From: Verrucomicrobiota bacterium | GTDB lineage: Bacteria; Verrucomicrobiota; Verrucomicrobiia; Opitutales; Opitutaceae | Length of the DNA stretch: 26,964 bases | Direction of reading: 5' to 3' | NCBI GenBank assembly: GCA_023443985.1 | Contig: JAEZSJ010000186.1 | Span: 1 to 26,964, forward strand | Shown: one piece after another, positions 17,847 through 25,262 of the stretch | How the letters are laid out: each line of letters starts with the position of its first letter | Numbering within the stretch: position 1 is the first letter of the stretch | Notes under the pieces: generated by a model | Databases searched by the model: none | What the model saw: only the letters and a program-made list of their open reading frames with translations | Told to the model about the DNA's origin: nothing | Translations under genes and position numbers: made by a program

Positions 17847-20800
17847 CAGGAGTGTGGTTGTTCGCCAGCCGTGCGGTCCTCCCGCGCGGCGAGGAGGCCG
17901 GCGACCAACTCGAGCAGGACCTCGGCGCGATACGGCTTGGGCAGGACCTGGGCCCCGGCCGGCACGGCCTCGTGCTGCCCGACCGATTCCGCCGCGTAGC
18001 CGCTGGCGAAGATCACGGGAATGTCCGGGCGGAGCGCGCGGCAGCGTTCCGCCGCCTCGAAGCCGTTGAGGCGGGGCATCATCACGTCGAAGAAGAGGAG
18101 GTCGACGTTCCCGGCGTGTTGTTCGAAGTACTCGGCCGCCTCGATCCCGTCCGCCACCGCGTGCACATTGTATCCAGCGTGGCGTAACGCGGCGACGGCG
18201 ATGCGGCGGATCGGGGCGTTGTCCTCCGCCAGCAGCACCCGGCCGCCCGCGACGTGGGATTTCCCGCGGGGCCGCGGGGGGAGGGCGGGGGCGGGGGCTT
18301 GCGCCGTCTGCAGGGGCAGATGGATCGTGAACACGGCCCCTTCACCCGGGCGGCTGGCCACGGTGATCGCTCCGCCGTGCTGGTGGATGATGCCGTAGAC
18401 GACGGCGAGTCCGAGTCCGGTGCCCTTGTCGCGCGACTTGGTTGTGAAGAACGGCTCGAAGATCCGCTCGCGGGTGGCGTCGTCCATCCCCTGGCCGGTG
18501 TCGGCGACGCGGAGCTCCGCGAGCGGCGCGCCGGCTTCCGCTGGGTGGGGGGCGGTCTCGCCGCTGATGGCGGCGAGTTCGAGCGAGAGGTGGCCGCCGC
18601 GAGGCATGGCGTCGCGGGCATTGAGGCAGAGGTTGAGCAGCACCTGCTCGAGTTGTCCCCGATCAGCCAGTACAATGAGCGGCCGCGTCGCGGGCCTGAA
18701 CTGCAGCTGGATGGTCTCCGGCAGCACCCGGCGGAGCATGCGGACGTGGTCGCCGACGAAGTCGTTGAGATCGGTGTGCTCGCGGGCCAGGGCCTGTCGC
18801 CGGCTGAAGGCGAGGAGCTGGCGGGTCATCTCGGAGGCGCGCTGGACCGACTTGGCGATCTCGCGCACGCAATCGCGCTGCTCCTGCGGGGAGACGTCGT
18901 CCGCCGCGGCGAACTCGGCGTTGCCGCCGATGATCTGGAGCAGGTTGTTGAAGTCATGGGCGATCCCGCCGGCGAGGAGGCCCACGGCCTCCAGTTTCTG
19001 GGCATGGCGGAGCTGGTCCTCGAGGGCGGCTTGGCGCTCGTTGGCGAGATGAAGGTCGGTGATGTCGCGGATGAAGGAGAGCAGTGCGGGGTGGCCGTCC
19101 CATTCGATCGAAGTCACGCTGGACTGCACCCAGCGGTGGGTGCCATCGGGGCGGACGAGCTGCCAGCCGGGATGCAGGGGCGGATGTTCGCCGCGGAGGG
19201 CGGCGTCGGCCCGGGCCTTCAGTTCGTCCCGGTACGCGGGGGCGATGTACGTTTCCCAGCCCCAGTCGTCGGTCGCGGCGGCGCGCGCGAGGCCGAAGAG
19301 CGCGTGTGCGGCCGAGTTGGCGAAGCGGATGAGGCCGTCCTGATGGACGATGATGCCGACCAACGCCGACTCGATGAGGGTGCGATAACGGAGCTGGCTC
19401 CGGGCGAGTGCGGCGGCGGCTTCCGCGCGTTCGGTCACATCGTGAAACACGCCCAGAATCGTGTCGCCGCGTTCGCTGGTGGCGGGCTCGAGGAGCAGGC
19501 GCGCCTCGAAATACCGCCGCCCCACCGGCGTCGCGTAGGAGAAGTCGAACGCGGCGGGCTGGCGCGTGGCGATGGTCTGGTCGAGGCAGGTGCGCCAGGC
19601 GGCGACGAGTTCGGGCGGGTGGCCGACCTCCGCGATCGTGCGTCCGAGGATCGCCGCCGCGGGAAGGCCGGTGGCGACTTCGTGCGCCGGGTTGGCGAAC
19701 AGATAGCGCGATCCCAGGTCCAGGCGCACGATCACATCGGGCGTGTTCTCAGCGAGCGTGCGCAGCTGTTGTTCGCTGGTGGCGAGGGCGCGGATTGCCT
19801 GCTCGCGGGCGGCGATGCCTTCGCGCAGGGAGTTGCGCGTCTCGACAATCGTCTCGGAGAGGGTCGCGAGCTCGACGACCGGCGACTGCACGGGCGGCTC
19901 GGGCGCGAGATCGAGCCGGGCGATGCGGCGGGCCTGCCCGGCGAGCGTGGCGAGGGGCGTGGAGAGCCGACGCGCCAACAACACCGCGGCGATGGTGGCG
20001 AGCAGCAACGCGACCGCGCCCACGATGAGGATCATGCGTTGGTGTGCCTGGGTGGCGGGCACCAGATCGGACTCCGGCAGGAGCACGGCGATCCAGAGCA
20101 GCCGGCCGGCCCCGATCTCGAAGGGGACGAATCCCGCCCACCACCTCTCGCCTTCGAACCGGAGCCGGATCTGGCCGGCCGCGTGCGCATGGGAGTCACG
20201 CCAGACCGCGGTGGCGTGGGCGGCGAGGGGATAGCCGGCTTCCGCCACGGGGCGCATGATGGCGGCCGCGGCGCGGGATTCGTCGGGTCCGGGGCTGTCG
20301 TCGGACGGCGGACCGAGCAGGCGATCGTCCTCCGTGAGGATGAGCAGCTGTCCGCGGGTCGTCGGGCGGGCGGTGCGGGTGAACTGGGCGATCTCGTCGA
20401 GCAACAGGTCGTAGGCGACGATGAGGATCTGGCCGGTGGGATCACGCGCGGCGACCGAGGCCGAGATCCCGGGTTTCTTCGTGGTGAAGAGCGGGTAGAC
20501 CTCCGTCCAGGCGATGAGCTGGGCGCCCACCATATGGGCCTCGTCGAGGGGCATGTCGGCGAAACGGGCCAGGGCTGCCCGGTGCCACGGGCGCAGTCGG
20601 CCGTCGTACCCGATCAGGGGGAGTTGCCAGGCCTGCAGGGGGGTACGGCCGATCTCGTCCCAGAGGGTCCAGCGGCTGAGCTCGCCCCACTCGGCCGGGC
20701 GGAAGTCGCGGGTGAAGAACTGCAGGGCCGGTCCGACGGGGGCATCCGGCAGCGTCGCGGCGATCGGGGCGAGCACGGGCGAGTTGCGCACCGCCGGGGT

Positions 20801-21205
20801 GTAGCGCATAACCAGAAACTGGCTACCGGAGAGGTCGCCCACCATCAGGGAATCGATCTGGGGCAGGGAGAAGAGGTTGGCGTAGAGCCGGTCCTTCAGC
20901 CGCTCCGGCTCCTTCGTCGTGTACCGGCCGACCCGGATGGAGGCGTAGTCCTCGGTGACCTTCTGGCGGATCGGATCGAAGATCCGGTGGAGCCGGCTGT
21001 CGGTCTCGCGCTGCACGCTGCGCAGGAGCAGATCGGCCTGCTCCTGCGCGAGGATACGGGTGCCGGCGTAGGACGCGATCAGCAGGGTGCTCGTGACCGC
21101 GAGCAGCAGCGACGCGAACGCAATCCAGAGCGCCTGCCGCATGGTGAGATGCGGCCGGACGGGAGCGTCGGGCGGGGTGTTCGCGGGGTTCACGCGCCGG
21201 GCCAT
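17846..21205 (-). CDS. Hybrid sensor histidine kinase/response regulator with periplasmic sensor, HAMP and two PAS domains
   Basis: This 1119-residue inner-membrane protein has TM1 (about 24-46), a roughly 340-residue periplasmic sensor region (47-390, probably double-Cache-like: FFTRDFRPAEWGELSRWT, VYPLFTTKKPGISASVAARD), TM2 (391-411) and HAMP (about 412-470). Then come PAS-1 (478-595), PAS-2 with PAC (602-715), HisKA with H750 in GLLAGGIAHDFNNLL, HATPase_c with N862 (NLCLNARDAM), ADTGQGMD (901-908) and GTGLGLAVVYG (928-938), and a C-terminal receiver with D995 and phosphoacceptor D1040 (LLFFDVMMP) plus K1090. All key residues are intact. No DNA-binding output domain is present, so signalling must pass to another regulator. 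ATG 21205 was chosen over an open frame to 21439 because residues before it are low-complexity and cover the structured leader; ATG 21142 is another candidate. Confidence 0.92.
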   Translation of the reverse strand: MARRVNPANTPPDAPVRPHLTMRQALWIAFASLLLAVTSTLLIASYAGTRILAQEQADLLLRSVQRETDSRLHRIFDPIRQKVTEDYASIRVGRYTTKEPERLKDRLYANLFSLPQIDSLMVGDLSGSQFLVMRYTPAVRNSPVLAPIAATLPDAPVGPALQFFTRDFRPAEWGELSRWTLWDEIGRTPLQAWQLPLIGYDGRLRPWHRAALARFADMPLDEAHMVGAQLIAWTEVYPLFTTKKPGISASVAARDPTGQILIVAYDLLLDEIAQFTRTARPTTRGQLLILTEDDRLLGPPSDDSPGPDESRAAAAIMRPVAEAGYPLAAHATAVWRDSHAHAAGQIRLRFEGERWWAGFVPFEIGAGRLLWIAVLLPESDLVPATQAHQRMILIVGAVALLLATIAAVLLARRLSTPLATLAGQARRIARLDLAPEPPVQSPVVELATLSETIVETRNSLREGIAAREQAIRALATSEQQLRTLAENTPDVIVRLDLGSRYLFANPAHEVATGLPAAAILGRTIAEVGHPPELVAAWRTCLDQTIATRQPAAFDFSYATPVGRRYFEARLLLEPATSERGDTILGVFHDVTERAEAAAALARSQLRYRTLIESALVGIIVHQDGLIRFANSAAHALFGLARAAATDDWGWETYIAPAYRDELKARADAALRGEHPPLHPGWQLVRPDGTHRWVQSSVTSIEWDGHPALLSFIRDITDLHLANERQAALEDQLRHAQKLEAVGLLAGGIAHDFNNLLQIIGGNAEFAAADDVSPQEQRDCVREIAKSVQRASEMTRQLLAFSRRQALAREHTDLNDFVGDHVRMLRRVLPETIQLQFRPATRPLIVLADRGQLEQVLLNLCLNARDAMPRGGHLSLELAAISGETAPHPAEAGAPLAELRVADTGQGMDDATRERIFEPFFTTKSRDKGTGLGLAVVYGIIHQHGGAITVASRPGEGAVFTIHLPLQTAQAPAPALPPRPRGKSHVAGGRVLLAEDNAPIRRIAVAALRHAGYNVHAVADGIEAAEYFEQHAGNVDLLFFDVMMPRLNGFEAAERCRALRPDIPVIFASGYAAESVGQHEAVPAGAQVLPKPYRAEVLLELVAGLLAAREDRTAGEQPHS

Positions 21206-21235
21206 TCCGGCCGGAAAGGCCCCGGTAGGCAATGC

Positions 21236-21331
21236 GTTTCCCGGCGGGTACCCGGCTCCTGGAAACAGCTCGGCCGTCACGGAGGAAGCGTGACGGCCGC
21301 AAGGTCTCGCATAGGGGATATGGCAACCTTG
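21236..21331 (-). ncRNA. Three-hairpin structured leader upstream of the histidine kinase
   Basis: In minus-strand order: hairpin A, CAAGGT/ACCTTG (21331-21326 with 21305-21300) around a 20-nt loop; hairpin B, directly abutting, CGGCCGTCACG/CGTGACGGCCG (21299-21289 with 21281-21271), a perfect 11-bp stem with a 7-nt loop; hairpin C after 4 nt, GTTTCC/GGAAAC (21266-21261 with 21241-21236) enclosing the palindrome CGGGTACCCG (21254-21245). The array fills the 5' leader and ends 30 nt before the kinase ATG. I do not recognise it as a known riboswitch class: the conserved cores of c-di-GMP-I, cobalamin, TPP and SAM motifs were looked for and not seen. No U-run follows, so transcriptional attenuation is not obvious; translational control is possible. 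Confidence 0.5.
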
Positions 21332-21370
21332 GAAAGGGGTGGCGCGGCGCCCCTCGGCGGGCGCGCCGCG

Positions 21371-21399
21371 ATGAACCGGTGCAGCGCGGACCTTGTCAA
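21371..21399 (-). promoter_or_regulatory. Sigma70-like promoter candidate for the histidine kinase
   Basis: The minus strand carries a perfect TTGACA (complement of 21394-21399), then 17 bp, then GTTCAT (complement of 21371-21376). The -35 box is consensus, while the -10 box matches only 3 of 6. The start point would be near 21364, about 160 nt upstream of the kinase ATG and about 30 nt upstream of the first leader hairpin. Confidence 0.42.
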
Positions 21400-21487
21400 C
21401 GTGCCCGGGACGGCGCCACCGTCCGGTTTGTTTGGACAATGCATCGTGTCCCCGCCGGCGCGTCCGCCGGGCGGCGCCGCGATGAGC

Positions 21488-22099
21488 TCAGTACCAGCCG
21501 GAGACGAAGCCGCCGGCCGCCTTCGCGGCGAACACCCCCAGGTTTTTTGTCAGGTGCGCCGCGATGCAGGGCAGGAGCGAGCGGCCGGGGTTGAGGGCGG
21601 AGAACCGCAGGGCGTAGAACCACAACGAGCCCACGAAGACCATGGCGGTGCTGAACCAACCCTTGAGGGTGAACGTGAGCTCGAGGCGGCCGTCCGTCCA
21701 ACTCCAGAGAAACGGGTGCGCGAGCGCGAAGACGAGGGAGAATCCGACGATGCTCGCCCGCAGCACGGCGGGACCGCGGTTCGTGACGACCAGAAACCCG
21801 CGGAAGGCGAGCTCCTCGGTGAAGGCCGCGGCGAGGGTGTAGACGCTCCACAGCACGGTCACGGTCTTCTGTTGCGCGGTGAGGCCGAGCGCGGCCTCCC
21901 CGAGGATCTCGATCCCGAGCAACACCGCCGCGCCGGCGGCGCCGAGCAGCACGATCCGCCGCGCGCAGGGAACCGCGCCGGGGAAGGCGCGCGGGTTCGG
22001 GTTGCCCGCCCGCGCCGCCCGCAGATCGCCCCACCAGAGATGGAAGAGCGCCGCCGAGACGACGATCATCACGACCAACAGCAGGGGGTTTTCACTCAT
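21488..22099 (-). CDS. CPBP-family intramembrane metalloprotease (CAAX protease/Abi-like)
   Basis: This 203-residue polytopic membrane protein has about five to six hydrophobic segments. The CPBP motifs are complete: EELAFRGFL with E95-E96 and R100; FALAHPF with H128; and AAHLTKN with H182 and N186. These form the intramembrane zinc-type active site of Rce1-like proteases. Bacterial members act in membrane-protein processing, bacteriocin self-immunity or unknown roles. The gene is divergent from the polyprenyl diphosphate synthase (61 bp between starts) and lies 282 bp upstream of the kinase, which appears to have its own promoter. No bacteriocin-like peptide gene was found next to it, so immunity is not supported. 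Confidence 0.88.
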   Translation of the reverse strand: MSENPLLLVVMIVVSAALFHLWWGDLRAARAGNPNPRAFPGAVPCARRIVLLGAAGAAVLLGIEILGEAALGLTAQQKTVTVLWSVYTLAAAFTEELAFRGFLVVTNRGPAVLRASIVGFSLVFALAHPFLWSWTDGRLELTFTLKGWFSTAMVFVGSLWFYALRFSALNPGRSLLPCIAAHLTKNLGVFAAKAAGGFVSGWY

Positions 22100-22159
22100 C
22101 GCGGAGGCGGGCTGAGATATTGGTTAGCCATTTCGGAGGCCGGTCGCATCGTAGCGAGA

Positions 22160-23191
22160 ATGTCGGCCACGGAACCGTCCAGCAAAATCCCACCACCTGA
22201 ACGCGGCTTCCCCGCGGTGCTGCAGCAGCTGCGGCCCTGTATGATGGCGCTGGACGCGGTGTTGCACGAGCAGGTCGCGCACTTCGAGCCCGAGGTGCGG
22301 GAGCTCGCGGCGTACTGCCTCGAGTCGACGGGCAAGCGCCTGCGCCCGCTGCTGGTGTTCCTCGCCGGCTGGAAGGGAAGCGCCGACACGGACCCGTTGC
22401 TCGTGCGGGCTGCCGCGGTCGTGGAGATGGCGCACCTGGCCACCCTCGTGCATGACGACATCATGGACCACGCGATGCTCCGGCGGGGGCGTGCGACGGT
22501 GTCCGCCAAGGACGGCCCGGCCGTCGCCGTCCTGTTGGGGGATGCGTTGTTTGCGCAATCGGTCTGGCTCTCGACCCAGTTCTCCACGACGGAAGTCTGC
22601 CGCAGTGTATCGCTGGCCACGCGACAGGTCTGCACCGGCGAGATCGTGCAGACGCTCGGCGGCGCGACGGCCCAACCTTCGCGCGAGCGGTATCGCCGGA
22701 TCATCGACTTGAAGACGGCCGAACTCTTCCACGTCTCGTGCCGCCTGGGCGCCCGACTGGGCGGGGGCGGGGACGATTTCGTGGAGGCGGCGGGACGATT
22801 TGGCCGGCGGCTGGGTGTCGCGTACCAGATCTACGACGATCTCACGGACTTCGTCGGCACCGCGGAAGGCGCGGGCAAGACGCTCGGCACGGACTGGGCC
22901 AGCGGCAAGTTGACGTTGCCGATGCTCTGCCTGCTGGAACGCAGCACCCCGGCGGAGGCCGAGGCGGTGCTCGGGCAGTTGCGACAGGGCGAGGCGCAGG
23001 CGTGGCCCGGGATCCTGCGGCAGATGCGCCAACTCGGGGTGTTCTCGCAGGTCGCCGCCGAGGCCCGGACCGAGATCGCCGCCGCCCGGGCCGAGCTCGC
23101 CCCGTGGTCGCAGCGGCCGGCAGTGGCGATGTTGGGGGAACTTGCGACCTATCTCGAGGGTCAGCTGGCGAAACTTTTGGCCGCATCCTGA
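22160..23191 (+). CDS. All-trans polyprenyl diphosphate synthase (IspB/HepT-like)
   Basis: A 343-residue prenyltransferase that adds isopentenyl units to an allylic diphosphate; products of this type give quinone side chains. The first Asp-rich motif is DDIMD (99-103) in TLVHDDIMDHAMLRRG and the second is DDLTD (226-230) in VAYQIYDDLTDFVG. GKRLRP (58-63), ELFHVSC and KTLGTDWASGKLTLP are also characteristic. The residues ahead of the first motif are small (EMAHLATLVHDD), which in this family favours long chains (C35-C40 rather than C15/C20). Chain length is an inference. The ATG at 22160 gives a normal N-terminus; the frame is open far upstream only because it is antisense to the CPBP and kinase genes. 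Confidence 0.92.
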   Translation: MSATEPSSKIPPPERGFPAVLQQLRPCMMALDAVLHEQVAHFEPEVRELAAYCLESTGKRLRPLLVFLAGWKGSADTDPLLVRAAAVVEMAHLATLVHDDIMDHAMLRRGRATVSAKDGPAVAVLLGDALFAQSVWLSTQFSTTEVCRSVSLATRQVCTGEIVQTLGGATAQPSRERYRRIIDLKTAELFHVSCRLGARLGGGGDDFVEAAGRFGRRLGVAYQIYDDLTDFVGTAEGAGKTLGTDWASGKLTLPMLCLLERSTPAEAEAVLGQLRQGEAQAWPGILRQMRQLGVFSQVAAEARTEIAAARAELAPWSQRPAVAMLGELATYLEGQLAKLLAAS

Positions 23192-23212
23192 CAGTTTCCC
23201 TGGACCGAGCAC

Positions 23213-23240
23213 TTGCCACCGCGACGGCGGGACCTAGCTT
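23213..23240 (+). promoter_or_regulatory. Promoter candidate for the ECF sigma factor
   Basis: TTGCCA (23213-23218), 16 bp, TAGCTT (23235-23240). Transcription would start near 23247, 20 nt before the chosen ATG. The spacing and position are good, but both boxes match the sigma70 consensus only partly. It could instead be an autoregulated or lineage-specific promoter. Confidence 0.35.
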
Positions 23241-23266
23241 CTCCGGCCGCGCCACCCGACTTGACG

Positions 23267-23899
23267 ATGGAGTTGATCAAAGCCATCAGCCGCACACTGG
23301 TAGCCTCGCCTGAACGACAGGCGGAGGCCGACGCCGACTCTGCGGTGGTGGAGCAGGTGCGTTCGGGCAACGTGGCGGCGTTCGACGAGCTGGTGGTCAA
23401 GTACCGGGAGCGGATCTACTCGATAATCTACAACCTCACATCGAACCGGGAGGATGCCGCCGACCTCACGCAGGATGCCTTCATCCGGGCCTTCCAGTCG
23501 ATCAACCGCTTTGGTGGCCAGTCCTCGTTCTTCACCTGGCTTTATCGCATCGCGGTGAACGGTGCCCACACCCATCTGCGGAAGAACCGGTTGCGCACGT
23601 TTTTCAGCATCGAGCAGGCCTCCGAGGAGGAGCAGACTCCCGAGTGGCTCGGGCAGTTGGCGGTCGAAGCCGGGGCGGAAAAGGAGATCTTTGCGCGCGA
23701 CCTCCGGCAAAGATTGAACGAAGCGTTCCAAAAACTGTCTATCAAGCATCGAACCGTCATCACCTTGTTTGAGATCGATGGACTCAGTCATGCTGAAATC
23801 GCAGAAATCATGGAGTGCTCCGAGGGTACTGTGCGCTCCCGTCTGCACTATGCGAAAACCCAGCTTCAATCTGATCTGCAGGACCTTCTGAAACGGTGA
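23267..23899 (+). CDS. ECF-type RNA polymerase sigma factor
   Basis: A 210-residue sigma70-family protein with only regions 2 and 4. Region 2 spans about 38-108: AFDELVVKYRERIYSIIYNL, DAADLTQDAFIRAFQSI (63-79) and SSFFTWLYRIAVNGAHTHLR, the RpoE/SigW-type signatures. Region 4 spans about 145-205, with a helix-turn-helix at HAEIAEIMECSEGTVRSRLH (175-194). The ATG at 23267 (MELIKAIS) was chosen because the residues before it are Arg/Pro-rich and would overlap the promoter candidate. The next gene encodes a membrane protein that starts 8 bp downstream and is its probable anti-sigma partner. Its regulon is not predictable from this window. Confidence 0.93.
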   Translation: MELIKAISRTLVASPERQAEADADSAVVEQVRSGNVAAFDELVVKYRERIYSIIYNLTSNREDAADLTQDAFIRAFQSINRFGGQSSFFTWLYRIAVNGAHTHLRKNRLRTFFSIEQASEEEQTPEWLGQLAVEAGAEKEIFARDLRQRLNEAFQKLSIKHRTVITLFEIDGLSHAEIAEIMECSEGTVRSRLHYAKTQLQSDLQDLLKR

Positions 23900-23907
23900 G
23901 ACCGACC

Positions 23908-24732
23908 ATGAGTTCTTCAACCCAGCCGAAACCACCGCGCCCGACGCTCGAGGACCTGCTCCGCTTCAAGCGGGCGGAGCGGCCGTCGCCGGAGTTCTGG
24001 GCCGAGTTCGACCGCGGGTTGCGGCAGAAACAGCTCGCGGCCCTCATGAAGCGCCCGAAGGGCTGGGCCCGCTGGTCTCCCGTTTTCGTTCGCAGCCTGC
24101 GGTGGGCCGTTCCGGCCACCGCCGCCACCGCCGTGGCGCTGGTCGTGGTGCAGATCCCCTTGTCAACTGCGTCGAAAAACCAGCCGGTAGAAGTCGCCAG
24201 CCGCCCCGCGATCGCGGCCGAGGAGGCGGTGCGGCCGGTGGCTCAGCACGAGCCGGATACCACCCTCGCCCAGCAGGAGGACCACCGGCAGCACGTGACG
24301 GCGGTGGTGCGCGCAGTCCCGGAAGCCCCTGTGGAGGCAGCCACGGCGCGCGAAATCGCAGTGGCCGAACCGACCAGGACGGAGCAGTTGCTGCCGTGGT
24401 CGGCCGCGACGTTGTCCTCCGGTTCGAATTTCCGCATGGGCGCTGTGACGATGGCCTCGATCACCCCGGCTCCCGAGGTGCGCCGCCCACGCAGCTCCTG
24501 GACCTCCCGGTTCAACGAGATCACTCGCGAGCTGGGCGCGCCGCAGGAGTCCGAGCGGATGCTGCAGCTCGCCTCGCTCAATCTGCCCGTCTCCACCCAG
24601 TCGAGTCTCGAGGCGGGCGCGCCGACCTTCGCCGCGGCCGGCTCCGCGCCGCGGCCGCGCGCCGAGCGTGACTTCCGCGACTTGGAGTCGCGGTTTGGTG
24701 TCACGGGGTCGAGCCTCTCGATCAAGTTTTGA
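23908..24732 (+). CDS. Single-TM protein downstream of ECF sigma, probable non-zinc-finger anti-sigma factor
   Basis: A 274-residue protein of unknown family. An N-terminal cytoplasmic part carries the amphipathic TLEDLLRFKRAERPSPEFWA (13-32) and FDRGLRQKQLAALMKRPKGW; a single TM segment follows at about 70-88 (PATAATAVALVVVQIPL). After it come about 185 Ala/Pro/Glu-rich periplasmic residues and a final RDFRDLESRFGVTGSSLSIKF. There is no HxxxCxxC zinc motif of the ZAS anti-sigma type. An in-frame GTG at 23896 would overlap the sigma stop by 4 bp, so the true start may be there. The role as anti-sigma factor is inferred from the 8-bp spacing, topology and helical N-terminus; it could alternatively be a sigma-dependent envelope protein. 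Confidence 0.65.
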   Translation: MSSSTQPKPPRPTLEDLLRFKRAERPSPEFWAEFDRGLRQKQLAALMKRPKGWARWSPVFVRSLRWAVPATAATAVALVVVQIPLSTASKNQPVEVASRPAIAAEEAVRPVAQHEPDTTLAQQEDHRQHVTAVVRAVPEAPVEAATAREIAVAEPTRTEQLLPWSAATLSSGSNFRMGAVTMASITPAPEVRRPRSSWTSRFNEITRELGAPQESERMLQLASLNLPVSTQSSLEAGAPTFAAAGSAPRPRAERDFRDLESRFGVTGSSLSIKF

Positions 24733-24750
24733 GGCGGAGCTTGGGGCTGG

Positions 24751-24784
24751 CGTTTCGGACGAAACGTGGTGCGCTCCTCGCACC
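24751..24784. promoter_or_regulatory. Two tandem perfect hairpins between the anti-sigma candidate and yjbQ-like gene
   Basis: CGTTTC-GGAC-GAAACG (24751-24766) is followed 1 nt later by GGTGCG-CTCCT-CGCACC (24768-24784). Both stems are 6 bp with no mismatch and together they fill more than half of the 64-bp gap. No T-run follows, so termination is not indicated. Possible roles are a transcript stabiliser, a translational element 12 nt before the next ATG, or a binding site. Confidence 0.4.
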
Positions 24785-24796
24785 TCCACCGCGCCG

Positions 24797-25216
24797 ATGA
24801 CCGTCCACCACGCCTTGCTCACCGTCCCGACCGAAGGAGCCGGGACCTACGAGATCACTGATCGCGTCCACGCCGAGGTCCGGCGCTGCGGCTGTCGCAA
24901 CGGCATCGTCACGGTCTTCTGCCGCCACACGAGCTGCAGTCTGGTGATCTTCGAAAACGCCGACCCCTCCGCCCGTGCCGACCTCGAGGCGTGGATCGAC
25001 CGGGCGGTGCCGGCGGACGATCCGAACTTCACCCACGTGGCGGAGGGGCGGGACGACATGCCCAGCCACATCAAGATGGCACTCTCGCGAACCGCGGAGA
25101 CGATTCCGCTCCACGACGGCCGACTGATGCTCGGCACCTGGCAGGGGATTTTCCTGTGGGAGCATCGCGCCAGCCCGCATCAACGCAGCCTCGTGGTGAC
25201 CGTCCTCGGCGAGTGA
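24797..25216 (+). CDS. YjbQ/UPF0047 family protein
   Basis: This 139-residue protein is the full length of the YjbQ family. Conserved stretches are visible: FCRHTSCSLVIFENADPSAR (41-60, the H-T-S core), THVAEGRDDMPSHIKMAL (79-96), and LGTWQGIFLWEHR (112-124), which together carry the invariant His, Asp and Gln/Trp residues of the fold. E. coli YjbQ has been reported to have weak thiamin phosphate synthase activity, but the physiological role is not settled. It follows the anti-sigma candidate by 64 bp on the same strand and ends 46 bp before the convergent KdsD stop. No metabolic link with its neighbours is visible. Confidence 0.9.
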   Translation: MTVHHALLTVPTEGAGTYEITDRVHAEVRRCGCRNGIVTVFCRHTSCSLVIFENADPSARADLEAWIDRAVPADDPNFTHVAEGRDDMPSHIKMALSRTAETIPLHDGRLMLGTWQGIFLWEHRASPHQRSLVVTVLGE

Positions 25217-25262
25217 CCGGCACTCGGCGATCCCGCCTCCCGCTCACTCGCGCGGGCGCCGC

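Noticed and set aside
21236..21331. Kinase leader considered as a c-di-GMP-I, cobalamin, TPP or SAM riboswitch
   Set aside because: The conserved core sequences of those classes were looked for on both strands and not found; it is left as unclassified.
21488..22099. CPBP protease as a bacteriocin immunity gene
   Set aside because: No small Gly-Gly leader peptide, ABC exporter or bacteriocin-like gene lies nearby.
18254..23191. Very long plus-strand open frame (1645 codons) running into the prenyl synthase gene
   Set aside because: Everything before 22160 is antisense to the kinase and CPBP genes, which have complete domain signatures. The translation there is low-complexity and Gly/Glu/Ala-rich. 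Only 22160-23191 is real.
25217..25262. Terminator between the convergent yjbQ-like and kdsD genes
   Set aside because: The 46-bp gap is GC-rich with only weak pairing and no T-run on either strand.
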